64,000 bases of DNA from the NCBI RefSeq assembly GCF_000373905.1, contig NZ_KB892705.1, positions 2,893,183 to 2,957,182 of the forward strand, read 5' to 3'. This DNA comes from Mycobacterium sp. 155 (lineage in GTDB: Bacteria > Actinomycetota > Actinomycetes > Mycobacteriales > Mycobacteriaceae). Below the pieces are notes generated by a model. It ran no database searches. It saw only the letters and a program-made list of their open reading frames with translations, and was not told the origin of the DNA. The position numbers and the translations under genes are program-made. Below are positions 56,888-64,000 of the stretch, piece by piece. Position 1 is the first letter of the stretch. The number at the start of each line of letters is the position of its first letter.

Positions 56888-58111
56888 ATGACGACTTCCC
56901 TTAACCGCCCGTCGGGCCCCGTGTCCGTCGTCGCAGCCGATCCCACGGTGCGCCGACTTGCCGTGATCGCCCTGGCGCTCGGTGGTTTCGGCATCGGCAC
57001 CACCGAATTCGTGGCCATGGGACTGCTGCCCGATATCGCGTCGAGCTTCGGGATCACCGAACCCACCGCCGGTCATGTCATCTCCGCGTACGCCCTCGGC
57101 GTTGTCGTGGGTGCGCCGGTCATCGCGGCCGTCACCGCGCGGCTGCCGCGCAAGGCGCTGCTGCTCGGCCTGATCACCGTGTTCACGCTTGGCAATCTGG
57201 CCAGCATGGTGGCGCCGTCGTACCCGACCCTGGTGGCGGCCCGCTTCGTCGCAGGCCTGCCGCACGGCGCGTTCTTCGGTATCGCCGCCCTCGCCGCTGC
57301 TCACCTGATGGGCCCGCAGAACCGGGCCAAGGCAGTCGCCCACGTGCTGTCCGGCCTGACCATCGCGACGGTGCTCGGGGTGCCGATCGCCTCGTGGCTC
57401 GGCCAGGCGCTGGGTTGGCGCAGCGCGTTCGGCCTCGTGGTCGCCATCGGGATGGTCACGCTGGCCGCGCTGTGGTTCTGGCTACCCGACCAACTGCGCA
57501 CCATGCACGTCACCAGCCCACTGACCGAGCTCGGTGCGCTGCGCCGGCCCCAGGTCTGGCTGGCCGTGCTGATCGGCATGATCGGATTCGGCGGGATGTT
57601 CGCCGTGTACACCTACATCAGCACCACGATGACCGATGTGGCGGGGTTGTCGCGCACGCTGGTTCCGGTTGCGCTCATGGTGTTCGGCCTCGGCATGGTG
57701 GTCGGCAACCTGGTCGGCGGCCGACTGGCCGACATATCGGTGATTCGCGCGCTCTACCTGTCCCTCGGCGCTCTCGGGGTGTTGCTGACGGTATTCGTGG
57801 CGGCCGCGCACAACCCATGGACCGCGCTGCTGGCGCTGTTCGGGATCGGCGCGTCCGGCTCCGCAGTGGGACCGGCGTTGCAGACCCGGCTGATGGACGT
57901 GGCCCACGACGCGCAGACGCTGGCCGCGGCCCTCAACCACTCCGCCCTGAACGTCGGCAATGCCACAGGTGCCTGGGTAGGCGGCCTGGTCATCGCGGCG
58001 GGCTACGGTTACACCGCCCCCGCCGCTGCGGGTGCGGTCCTGGCGGTCGGCGGCCTGCTTGTGCTCACCGTGTCGGTGGCATTGCAGCGGCGCAGCCCTA
58101 CTCGTCGATGA
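56888..58111 (+). CDS. MFS transporter, AraJ/Cmx-like efflux type
   Basis: A 407-residue 12-helix major facilitator. The early motif GGFGIGTTEFVAMGLLPDIA is typical of the DHA1 sugar/drug efflux group (AraJ, YdhP, Cmx). The inner-loop motif A G-x-L-x-D is kept as VGGRLADIS in the second half. Start at 56888 begins the N-terminal tail. The substrate (drug or sugar) is unknown. It overlaps the convergent DUF5709 gene by 14 bp. Confidence 0.85.
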   Translation: MTTSLNRPSGPVSVVAADPTVRRLAVIALALGGFGIGTTEFVAMGLLPDIASSFGITEPTAGHVISAYALGVVVGAPVIAAVTARLPRKALLLGLITVFTLGNLASMVAPSYPTLVAARFVAGLPHGAFFGIAALAAAHLMGPQNRAKAVAHVLSGLTIATVLGVPIASWLGQALGWRSAFGLVVAIGMVTLAALWFWLPDQLRTMHVTSPLTELGALRRPQVWLAVLIGMIGFGGMFAVYTYISTTMTDVAGLSRTLVPVALMVFGLGMVVGNLVGGRLADISVIRALYLSLGALGVLLTVFVAAAHNPWTALLALFGIGASGSAVGPALQTRLMDVAHDAQTLAAALNHSALNVGNATGAWVGGLVIAAGYGYTAPAAAGAVLAVGGLLVLTVSVALQRRSPTRR

Positions 58112-58490
58112 TGTGAACCGCGGCCTCTTCCGCAGAGGCCGCGCCGCCATCGATGCCGACGTCGCTCCCGAGCAGCTCAGCCTCGTCATCTTCACCGAAG
58201 CCCGCATTGGGCGCGACGAGGCGGCCAGACCGACGATCCCCGACTTCGTCATCGCCGGCCTGCTCGTCGGGATAGTCGTCATCGTCGAGCTGCATCGCCG
58301 GGTCGGGTTCCTCCTCGGCCAGCAGTTCATCGAGGCTCTCGTGGTCGCGGGGTTCCCGCCAGCGATCCGGAGGCGTGTAACCCTCGTCGAGCAGATCGTC
58401 TACGCCCCGGTCTATCAGGGCGTCCTCCTGAGTCAACTGGTCATCGTCATCGACGCTGTATTCGTCAGCGCCGCCGTCGCGCCTACTCAT
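58098..58490 (-). CDS. DUF5709 acidic protein
   Basis: A 130-residue soluble protein, very acidic (clusters of D and E throughout), with the DUF5709 pattern ([17 protein letters not shown], then EEEPD and GRLVAP). The function is unknown. It is convergent with the MFS gene and divergent from rnhA. Confidence 0.8.
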   Translation of the reverse strand: MSRRDGGADEYSVDDDDQLTQEDALIDRGVDDLLDEGYTPPDRWREPRDHESLDELLAEEEPDPAMQLDDDDYPDEQAGDDEVGDRRSGRLVAPNAGFGEDDEAELLGSDVGIDGGAASAEEAAVHIIDE

Positions 58491-58641
58491 GCATCAAACG
58501 ATGTCACAGTTCGCGCCTCCCGGTGGTGGGCGCCACGCTAGCGGAGACGTGCGCCGAACCTGCGGTGAGGTCGGTGCGTCGATACAACGCCGACCGCCGC
58601 AATGCTTATTCTTGGCGCATGATCGGTCAGGCGTTGGAAAA

Positions 58642-59106
58642 GTGACGACCGACAGTGTCGTGGTCATCCACACCGACGGTGGATGCCGACCGAACCCCGG
58701 TCCGGGCGGTTGGGGCGCAGTGTTGCGACACGGTACGCGCGTTCGCGAAATGTTCGGCGGGGATCCCGGGGTCACCAGCAACAACAGGATGGAGCTGACG
58801 GCGCCCATCATGGCACTCGAGGCGCTCACCAGGCCGGTGGTTGTGCACCTCCACACCGACAGCACCTATGTACGGAATGGCATCACCAAGTGGGTACTCG
58901 GCTGGGAACGCAACGGCTGGATGACCGCCGCGAAGCAGCCTGTGAAGAACGTCGACCTCTGGCAACGGCTGCAGGCTGCCTGCGCGCGGCATCAGGTCGA
59001 GTGGTTCTGGGTGAAGGGGCATGCGGGTATTGCCGACAACGAGTTGGCCGACGAGCTGGCAACCCGAGGCATGCGGGAAGCTGTGGCCGGGGCCACCGTC
59101 CGCTGA
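58642..59106 (+). CDS. rnhA: Ribonuclease HI
   Basis: A 154-residue type 1 RNase H that cuts RNA in RNA-DNA hybrids. The catalytic DEDD set is visible: Asp in [12 protein letters not shown], Glu in NNRMELTA, Asp in HTDSTYV, and Asp in [10 protein letters not shown]. The handle region ([10 protein letters not shown]) is present. The GTG at 58642 begins the conserved fold; the frame is open further upstream. M. tuberculosis lacks a stand-alone rnhA, whereas fast growers have one. Confidence 0.93.
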   Translation: MTTDSVVVIHTDGGCRPNPGPGGWGAVLRHGTRVREMFGGDPGVTSNNRMELTAPIMALEALTRPVVVHLHTDSTYVRNGITKWVLGWERNGWMTAAKQPVKNVDLWQRLQAACARHQVEWFWVKGHAGIADNELADELATRGMREAVAGATVR

Positions 59107-59211
59107 CCGTCTGCGACCGTTATCGAATTCGCCGTGTCCCGGGATAACGCAGATTTCGACCAGCAGATCAGCTGACTCAAAGATGGTTGACCCCTGTATG
59201 GCGAGGACTGG

Positions 59212-59766
59212 GTGGCGATAGCGGTCTCCCCGGAGGCGCACATCGGCACCTGTGGCGCCGCGGGGTCAGCCGAGGTCGCTACGCAGATAGCGACGGACGA
59301 ATGTGCGCAACGAGCCATGGGGCCTGCTGCCAGATTGCCACCGCAATCCAGTACGTCCTGGTTGTTGATCATGTCCGGGATTGTCTCGGCGGGTGCGGTG
59401 GCTGCCAGTCTCACGCTGGCGGGCCCGATGATCCTGCATGGCAAGCAGATCGCCGGGATGCCTACCGCGAAGGCGGCCGATGCGACCGCGGTGAAGGCTG
59501 AACGCAAGGCTGCTGTCGATGCTTTCATGCTCGCCTCCCTCGAGGCGGAGGTGCGGTTGTCGATGCAGCAGTACTTCGACGACCCGGCCAACAGTAAGGG
59601 CGCGAGTTTCGACGTCGCCACCGTCCACCTGATCAAGACTGGCGACAGCACCTATGAGGGCATGGCGACTATGTCGGCCGTTGTTCCCCCAGTTGGGCAA
59701 CCTCTACCATCAATTGTCTACCTAACTCGACTAGAAATCGTCTATCAATATAGACTAGAGTCATGA
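59212..59766 (+). CDS. Membrane-anchored hypothetical protein, 3' truncated
   Basis: A 184-residue ORF from GTG 59212. A charged N-terminus (1-45), one membrane helix (about 48-75) and an external region (KAERKAAVDAFMLASLEAEVRL...HLIKTGDSTYEGMATMSA) resemble mycobacterial DUF-type secreted proteins. The last ~25 residues (PSIVYLTRLEIVYQYRLES) come from reading into the HicA promoter and operator, and the stop overlaps the hicA start. The natural C-terminus has probably been lost. Start and function are uncertain. Confidence 0.45.
   Translation: MAIAVSPEAHIGTCGAAGSAEVATQIATDECAQRAMGPAARLPPQSSTSWLLIMSGIVSAGAVAASLTLAGPMILHGKQIAGMPTAKAADATAVKAERKAAVDAFMLASLEAEVRLSMQQYFDDPANSKGASFDVATVHLIKTGDSTYEGMATMSAVVPPVGQPLPSIVYLTRLEIVYQYRLES
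59740..59762 (+). promoter_or_regulatory. hicAB promoter and palindromic operator
   Basis: GTCTAT at 59740-59745 and ATAGAC at 59750-59755 form a 6-bp inverted repeat around CAAT. TAGACT at 59751-59756 fits a -10 box ending 6 nt before the hicA ATG, so the mRNA is probably leaderless. A second GACTAGA occurs at 59729-59735. HicB binding here would give autoregulation. Confidence 0.6.
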
Positions 59767-59978
59767 TCGCACCGGCGCCCACCCGAGAAATCGTCAAGCA
59801 GCTCAAGAAGGCCGGCTTCACCTCCCGCGACGGCAAAGGCAGCCACACCATGTGGACCTGCCCACACGGCCACTACAGCATCTCGCTGGTCGACGGACAC
59901 CGCACCATCAGCCCGGGCGTACGCCGCCAGGTCGACGCAGCGATCAACGCGTGCACCACCAACTGCAAGGAGGACTGA
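59763..59978 (+). CDS. hicA: HicA-family mRNA interferase toxin
   Basis: A 71-residue toxin with the dsRBD-like HicA fold. The catalytic His is in the GKGSHTMW motif (H28), after REIVKQLKKAGFTSRDG. HicA cleaves mRNA and tmRNA. ATG at 59763 with a leaderless-type -10. It is followed 1 nt later by hicB. Toxin activity is family knowledge. Confidence 0.88.
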   Translation: MIAPAPTREIVKQLKKAGFTSRDGKGSHTMWTCPHGHYSISLVDGHRTISPGVRRQVDAAINACTTNCKED

Positions 59979-59979
59979 C

Positions 59980-60399
59980 ATGCACACCTATCAGGTCAAC
60001 GTCACCCGAGACGACCGGTGGTGGATGATCACCGTGCCCGAACTCGCCGGGTACGTCGCCGTAAACGGAACAATCAACCTCAGCGACACGACACAAGCGC
60101 GCCGGATCGCTGAGGTACCCGGCATCGCAGTCGACTTCATCTGCACCGTGACGGACTCTGCTCCCTCCGAAGTCGGAGTGGACATCACGATCGAGGTCGA
60201 CGGTATCGATGTGTCAGCCGAAGCCAAGAAGGTCGCCCGCAACCGCGAACTGGCCGAACAGCACGCCGCTGCAGCCCGGGCCGAAGCCAGGAAGCTCGCC
60301 CGTGATCTCGCCGCGCACGGCGTCGCGGTACGCGACGTCGGCGAAATGCTTGGGGTGTCGTTTCAGCGGGCACAGCAGCTGATCTCCACGGCCGGCTAG
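59980..60399 (+). CDS. hicB: HicB-family antitoxin with HTH
   Basis: A 139-residue antitoxin. The N-terminal part is a partial RNase-H-like HicB fold (TYQVNVTRDDRWWMITVPEL). The C-terminal half is an alpha-helical stretch (KKVARNRELAEQHAAAARAEARKL) ending in an XRE-like HTH (VRDVGEMLGVSFQRAQQL) for operator binding. It starts right after hicA. It neutralises HicA and represses the operon. Confidence 0.85.
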   Translation: MHTYQVNVTRDDRWWMITVPELAGYVAVNGTINLSDTTQARRIAEVPGIAVDFICTVTDSAPSEVGVDITIEVDGIDVSAEAKKVARNRELAEQHAAAARAEARKLARDLAAHGVAVRDVGEMLGVSFQRAQQLISTAG

Positions 60400-60501
60400 T
60401 CGAGCATGGTGTCCATGAAGCTGGCGGCGTGGAGCGAAGCCTAATCTGCCATAGTTTGCTCATCGTTTATTCATCGGCAACATCCCGCCATCAAGCTAAT
60501 T

Positions 60502-61932
60502 GGCTCTTGTGACGTATCTGTGGGTGGTTGATTGCGCCTGAATGGCCGGACGCCGTTCTCGGTCTAGGTTTTTGGCTTGTCGAAGGTCAAAAACTCATAG
60601 AACGGAGAACGGCGTGCGGAATGCCAGCTTATGGCGTGCGGTGTTGTGCGTCCAGAACACGGTGATCGACGACGTCGAGTTCGATGAGGCAGCGCAGGTG
60701 GTTGTGGCCCATGTGCGGCCCCGTCGAGCAGCCCGGGGGCGGTGCGGAACCTGCGGTGCGCGGGCCCGCTGGTACGACCGCGGTCAGGGCCGGCGGCGCT
60801 GGCGCGCCCTGGACATGGGCACCATCGAGGTGTTCCTGGAAGCCGATATTCCGCGAGTCGACTGTGCTACCCACGGGCCGACGGTGTGTCAGGTCCCGTG
60901 GGCTCGGCACGGCGCCGGGCACACCCGCGCATTCGATCAGCAGGTGGCCTGGTTGGCTACCCACTGCTCCAAACGAGCGATCACCGAGCTGATGCGGATC
61001 GCTTGGCGCACCGTCGGATCGATCATCGCGCGGGTGTGGGCCGATACCGCCGCCGGGATCGACGCATTCGCCGACCTGACCCGGATCGGGATCGATGAGA
61101 TCTCCTACAAACGCCACCACAAGTACCTGACCATCGTGGTCGACCATGACAGCGGCCGGCTGGTGTGGGCCAACACCGGCCGCGATCGGGCGACCGTGCG
61201 CGCCTTCTTCGATTCCCTGGAAGCCTCCGGTGCAGGTCGGTGCGCTCGGATCACCCATGTCAGCGCCGACGGGGCCGAATGGATCGCCGACGTGGTCGCC
61301 GATCGCTGCCCCGGCGCGATCCGCTGCGCTGACCCGTTTCATGTTGTCGGCTGGGCCAACGAGGCACTCGATGAGGTGCGTCGCCAGGCGTGGAACGCTG
61401 CCCGACGAGCAGGTCACACCCAGCGCCACGGGTGGGTCGCTGGCCGGCGTGTCACCGTGGCCACCGGAGAAGCGAAAGCCTTGAAGCGCACCAGGTTTGC
61501 GCTGTGGAAGAACCCGGAGAACCTGAGCGAGCGGCAACAGGCGAAACTGGAATGGATCGCCAAGACCGACCCTCGGCTCTACCGTGCCTACCTGCTCAAA
61601 GAAGCCCTACGCACGATCTTCAAACTGTCCGTGGACGAGGCCGCCGAAGCACTCGACAAATGGGTCTCCTGGGCGCGGCGCTGCCGCATCGAAGCATTCG
61701 TCTTGCTGCAACAACGCATCACCCGCCACCGCAGGCAGATCCTGGCCTCCATCGAACACGGACTATCCAACGGGCTCATCGAATCGGCCAACACCAAGAT
61801 CCGACTCCTCACCCGCATAGCCTTCGGCTTCGCCACCCCCGAACCCCTGATCGCCCTAGCCATGCTCACCCTCGGAGGACACCGACCAGCCCTACCCGGC
61901 CGTCAATGACCCACAGATACGTCACAAGAGCC
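60502..61932 (+). mobile_element. Complete ISL3-family insertion sequence
   Basis: 1431 bp bounded by perfect 24-bp terminal inverted repeats (60502-60525 beginning GGCTCTTGTGACGTATCTG; 61909-61932). The 8-bp direct repeat AGCTAATT lies at both sides (60494-60501 and 61933-61940), the target-site duplication size of ISL3. The transposase reads through to the right repeat. The perfect repeats point to a recent, active insertion. Confidence 0.97.
60614..61909 (+). CDS. ISL3-family transposase
   Basis: A 431-residue transposase. An N-terminal zinc-finger-like part (CGTCGARARWYDRG) and HTH precede the DDE catalytic domain (IGIDEISYKRHHKYLTIVVDH..., CADPFHVVGWAN..., GLIESANTKIRLL). The GTG at 60614 is the likely start; a longer frame runs from 60542. 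The stop codon overlaps the right terminal repeat by one base. It has no frameshift. Confidence 0.93.
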   Translation: MRNASLWRAVLCVQNTVIDDVEFDEAAQVVVAHVRPRRAARGRCGTCGARARWYDRGQGRRRWRALDMGTIEVFLEADIPRVDCATHGPTVCQVPWARHGAGHTRAFDQQVAWLATHCSKRAITELMRIAWRTVGSIIARVWADTAAGIDAFADLTRIGIDEISYKRHHKYLTIVVDHDSGRLVWANTGRDRATVRAFFDSLEASGAGRCARITHVSADGAEWIADVVADRCPGAIRCADPFHVVGWANEALDEVRRQAWNAARRAGHTQRHGWVAGRRVTVATGEAKALKRTRFALWKNPENLSERQQAKLEWIAKTDPRLYRAYLLKEALRTIFKLSVDEAAEALDKWVSWARRCRIEAFVLLQQRITRHRRQILASIEHGLSNGLIESANTKIRLLTRIAFGFATPEPLIALAMLTLGGHRPALPGRQ

Positions 61933-62038
61933 AGCTAATTTGAGATCATCCAGCAACGGCTATCGTGCAGGTTTGCCCAGTTCAGACCGGATTGTGGTGA
62001 TCTAGCAACTATCACTAAACCTGATTGCTTCAAAACGC

Positions 62039-62339
62039 CTAGTTCGCCGACGCCGCTGGTGGTGGTTGGGGTTGGAAGGGTTGGTACCACCACCAGTTGG
62101 CGCGTTCGCCGGTGGGGCCGGGGCAGGGTGGGACGTCGGGTGGGGGTGTGGTTGGTGGCCGGGCCAGGGACCCTGCACTGAGTCGTCGCCCGGCGGCATC
62201 GGTGACGATGAGTCGGTCAGCCGGTCCGGTGATGGTGACACCCCCGCGATGGTGCAGTCGGTGATGATATGGGCATACCAACACCAGATTGTCCAGGTCG
62301 GTGCGCCCGCCGTCCTCCCAGTAGGCGTCGGCGGCGGGC
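62039..62339 (-). pseudogene. 3' part of a DUF222/HNH (13E12-type) gene
   Basis: The minus strand reads ADAYWEDGGRTDLDNLVLV then CPYHHRLHHRGG, the HNH block at the C-terminus of DUF222/13E12-repeat proteins, followed by a Pro-rich tail (PPTTPPPDVPPCPGP). About 100 codons remain. The 5' part is on the other side of the group II intron, outside the window. If the intron splices, the gene could still be expressed. Confidence 0.8.
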
Positions 62340-62387
62340 GTAGTGTCTGAGCTTGTCGCTCAGGCTATTTCCCGCCGCCGCGCCCCC

Positions 62388-62421
62388 GAACCGGACGTGC
62401 GACTCTCATCGCATCCGGCTC
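62388..62421 (-). ncRNA. Group II intron domain V
   Basis: A 34-nt hairpin with the catalytic AGC start (minus strand GAGCCGGATGCG...CGCACGTCCGGTTC) and the GATGAGAG tetraloop area. It matches the strongly conserved domain V of bacterial group II introns. It lies 8 nt after the maturase stop. Confidence 0.9.
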
Positions 62422-62429
62422 TCCGTAGG

Positions 62430-63884
62430 TCAAGCTGGGACGACGATAGGTGTTGCCCAGGGTGTCGGGATCTTCGAGCCCCGGTAGCGATAGCGCTGGA
62501 TGCTCATCGTGGTGGGGTTGTAGAGCCGAACACCGTTGTACTGCGGCCAGCGGCGCACGTGGTACTGGGCCCAGAGGGCCCGTTTGCCGGTGCGGGGATG
62601 TTTGTGCAGCAGCCAGCTCCACACCCGCCACCACATGTAGTTGGCGATGTGGGAGTAGGCCCGGCTGGCTGAACTGTGCCGGAAGTACTGGGCCCAACCG
62701 CGGACCATCCGGCTCAGTTGCCCGAACAGCTGATCGGCGGGTTGGTGGGTAATCCGTTTGGTCACCGTCTTGAGCTTGCGTCGCATCGTCTGCAGCGAGG
62801 TGCGCGACGGGTAGCTGTAGACGTATGCCCGGTTGCTTCCCCGCTGGATATGCCGCTGGATGCGGAATCCCAGAAAGTCGAAGCCCTCGTCGATATGCAC
62901 GACCTGCGTCTTGGCCGGGGCCAACCGCAGCCCCATCGGTGCCAGCAGATCGGTCATGTCCTCCCACAGTTGTTCGGCGTGCCCGCGTTGGCCAAAGACC
63001 AGAACCACGAAGTCATCGGCGTATCGCACGAGGTGATACGTCGCTCCGCCGTGCTGGCGATGGGTCCTGCGGGCCGATCCGTGCCGGTGGGCCGCCCAGC
63101 GATTGTCGAAGTGGTCATCGATAACCGACAGAGCGATGTTGGCCAGCAGCGGCGAGAGGATGCCGCCCTGGGGAGTTCCGGTGTAGGTGTCATAGGTGGT
63201 GCCGTCGGTGCCGAGCACTCCGGCCTTCAGGAATGCCTTCACCAACCCCAGGATGCGTTTATCGCCGATCCGACCACGTATCCGGTGCAGCAGGGCAGTG
63301 TGGTCGATTTCGTCGAAACACGCTGCGATGTCGGCTTCGAACACCCACTCATAACCACGGTGAGCGAACATCCGAATGTCCTCGATCGCGTCCTGAGCCC
63401 GTCGCTGCGGCCGGAACCCGTAACTCGAATCGGAGAAATCCGTTTCGAATATCGGTTCCAGCACCAGCTTCAGCGACGCCTGTACCACCCGATCGGCCAC
63501 GGTCGGGATACCCAACTTGCGGACCTTGCCGCTGGCTTTGGGTATCTCGACTCGCCGCACCGGTACCGGTCGAAACATGCCGGAGCGCAATGCGTCCCGC
63601 AACTGTTCGAGGAACCCGACGACACCATCGGCACTAGCCTCAATGCCGCGGGCGGTGCGTTTATCGATCCCCGCACTGCGGGCACCGGTGTTCTCCCGGA
63701 CCCGTGCCCACGCTACCGCGAGGAAACACGGGTCCGCCACGAGGTTGAACAGATCGTCGAACCGACGACCACGATCGGCCATCGCCCAACAGTGCAGTTT
63801 GGTCTGCATCCTCAGTACCCGCTGGGCCGCCACGGACGGCAACTCCAGCGCGGCACCGATATTCATCGGTGCATCTTCTGACAT
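62430..63884 (-). CDS. ltrA: Group II intron reverse transcriptase/maturase
   Basis: A 484-residue intron-encoded protein. RT motifs: DKRTARG, RKLGIPTVADRVVQ, FEADIAACFDEIDH, TPQGGILSPLLANI, YADD (288-291), and FLGFRIQ. A maturase X domain follows (residues ~370-450). There is no C-terminal HNH endonuclease, so retrohoming would use replication-linked priming. The ATG at 63884 has GGAG upstream. The frame is intact, suggesting a functional intron. Confidence 0.95.
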   Translation of the reverse strand: MSEDAPMNIGAALELPSVAAQRVLRMQTKLHCWAMADRGRRFDDLFNLVADPCFLAVAWARVRENTGARSAGIDKRTARGIEASADGVVGFLEQLRDALRSGMFRPVPVRRVEIPKASGKVRKLGIPTVADRVVQASLKLVLEPIFETDFSDSSYGFRPQRRAQDAIEDIRMFAHRGYEWVFEADIAACFDEIDHTALLHRIRGRIGDKRILGLVKAFLKAGVLGTDGTTYDTYTGTPQGGILSPLLANIALSVIDDHFDNRWAAHRHGSARRTHRQHGGATYHLVRYADDFVVLVFGQRGHAEQLWEDMTDLLAPMGLRLAPAKTQVVHIDEGFDFLGFRIQRHIQRGSNRAYVYSYPSRTSLQTMRRKLKTVTKRITHQPADQLFGQLSRMVRGWAQYFRHSSASRAYSHIANYMWWRVWSWLLHKHPRTGKRALWAQYHVRRWPQYNGVRLYNPTTMSIQRYRYRGSKIPTPWATPIVVPA

Positions 63885-64000
63885 GGCAATCTCCGTATTC
63901 TGCGTGTCCTACTGCCGCCCTTCCCGATGTGACCGGCTTTCCCGGCCTCGCAGTACTACGGCGGCTCCGCCCCATCCCAGTGCCCTCGGTGGGCATCGAC

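Larger units (their letters stand above)
62340..64000 (-). mobile_element. Group II intron, 3' part (runs off the window)
   Basis: The intron is on the minus strand in the same sense as the HNH gene it interrupts. It holds a maturase ORF, domain V (62388-62421) and a domain VI-like hairpin (CTGAGC/GCTCAG near 62347-62363). The region 63890-64000 has the typical bacterial intron GAGGCCGGGAAAGCCGGTCA string (domain I-IV). The 3' splice site is near 62339-62340 (intron ends ...CACTAC); the 5' end lies beyond 64000. Confidence 0.88.

Overview
The window reads as the chromosome of a high-GC, fast-growing mycobacterium (Mycolicibacterium-like). The evidence is the str operon with mycobacterial-style RpsL, RpsG, EF-G and EF-Tu, many DUF3558, DUF3060 and LpqN-type lipoproteins, a cutinase-like protein, a PknF-like kinase, PerM, a 34 kDa-antigen-like protein, UvrD1, an AroQ chorismate mutase ending like Rv0948c, and several genes with start codons 6-8 nt after TANNNT -10 boxes (leaderless pattern).

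Layout. 1-4.6 kb: a three-domain VOC protein, then a divergent Lrp/AsnC regulator facing ddaH-rocD (arginine/ornithine catabolism) across a palindromic operator. 4.6-11 kb: a SHOCT membrane protein, a cutinase-like protein, and the rpsL-rpsG-fusA-tuf operon (minus strand) with a strong terminator and an odd 25-bp repeat at the tuf 3' end. 11-15 kb: a TetR regulator, three lipoproteins, a Rossmann protein and a DUF1707 protein. 15-20 kb: a mosaic stretch with a truncated SDR, an aldehyde dehydrogenase scrap, a LysM-esterase fusion and a large GH13 enzyme. 20-30 kb: a VWA/MoxR pair, a PknF-like kinase, a lipoprotein, and purH-purN-perM plus a 34 kDa-antigen homologue. 30-35.5 kb: an SfnG-like monooxygenase, a two-gene AAA+ ATPase module behind an 11-bp direct repeat, and an IS110-family element with a putative bridge RNA. 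35.5-54.5 kb: sucCD, an M23 peptidase, uvrD1, chorismate mutase, an OatA-like acyltransferase, an aldehyde dehydrogenase, two nucleotide-identical copies of pgi separated by a short atypical spacer, an SDR, an Fpg/Nei glycosylase, a FUSC transporter and cobF. 54.5-59.1 kb: an AurF-type diiron protein, a GAF-ANTAR regulator, an MFS pump, DUF5709 and RNase HI. 59.1-64 kb: accessory DNA with a truncated gene, a HicAB toxin-antitoxin pair, a complete ISL3-family IS with 8-bp target duplication, and a group II intron (running off the right edge) inserted in a DUF222/HNH gene.

Genes that are blocks in M. tuberculosis (Rv2321c-Rv2324, Rv0681-Rv0685, Rv0944-Rv0959) sit side by side here, so the window also records chromosomal rearrangement. 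The best candidates for undescribed biology are the paired AAA+ module, the IS110 bridge-RNA region, the pgi duplication with its structured spacer, and the LysM-esterase without a signal peptide.
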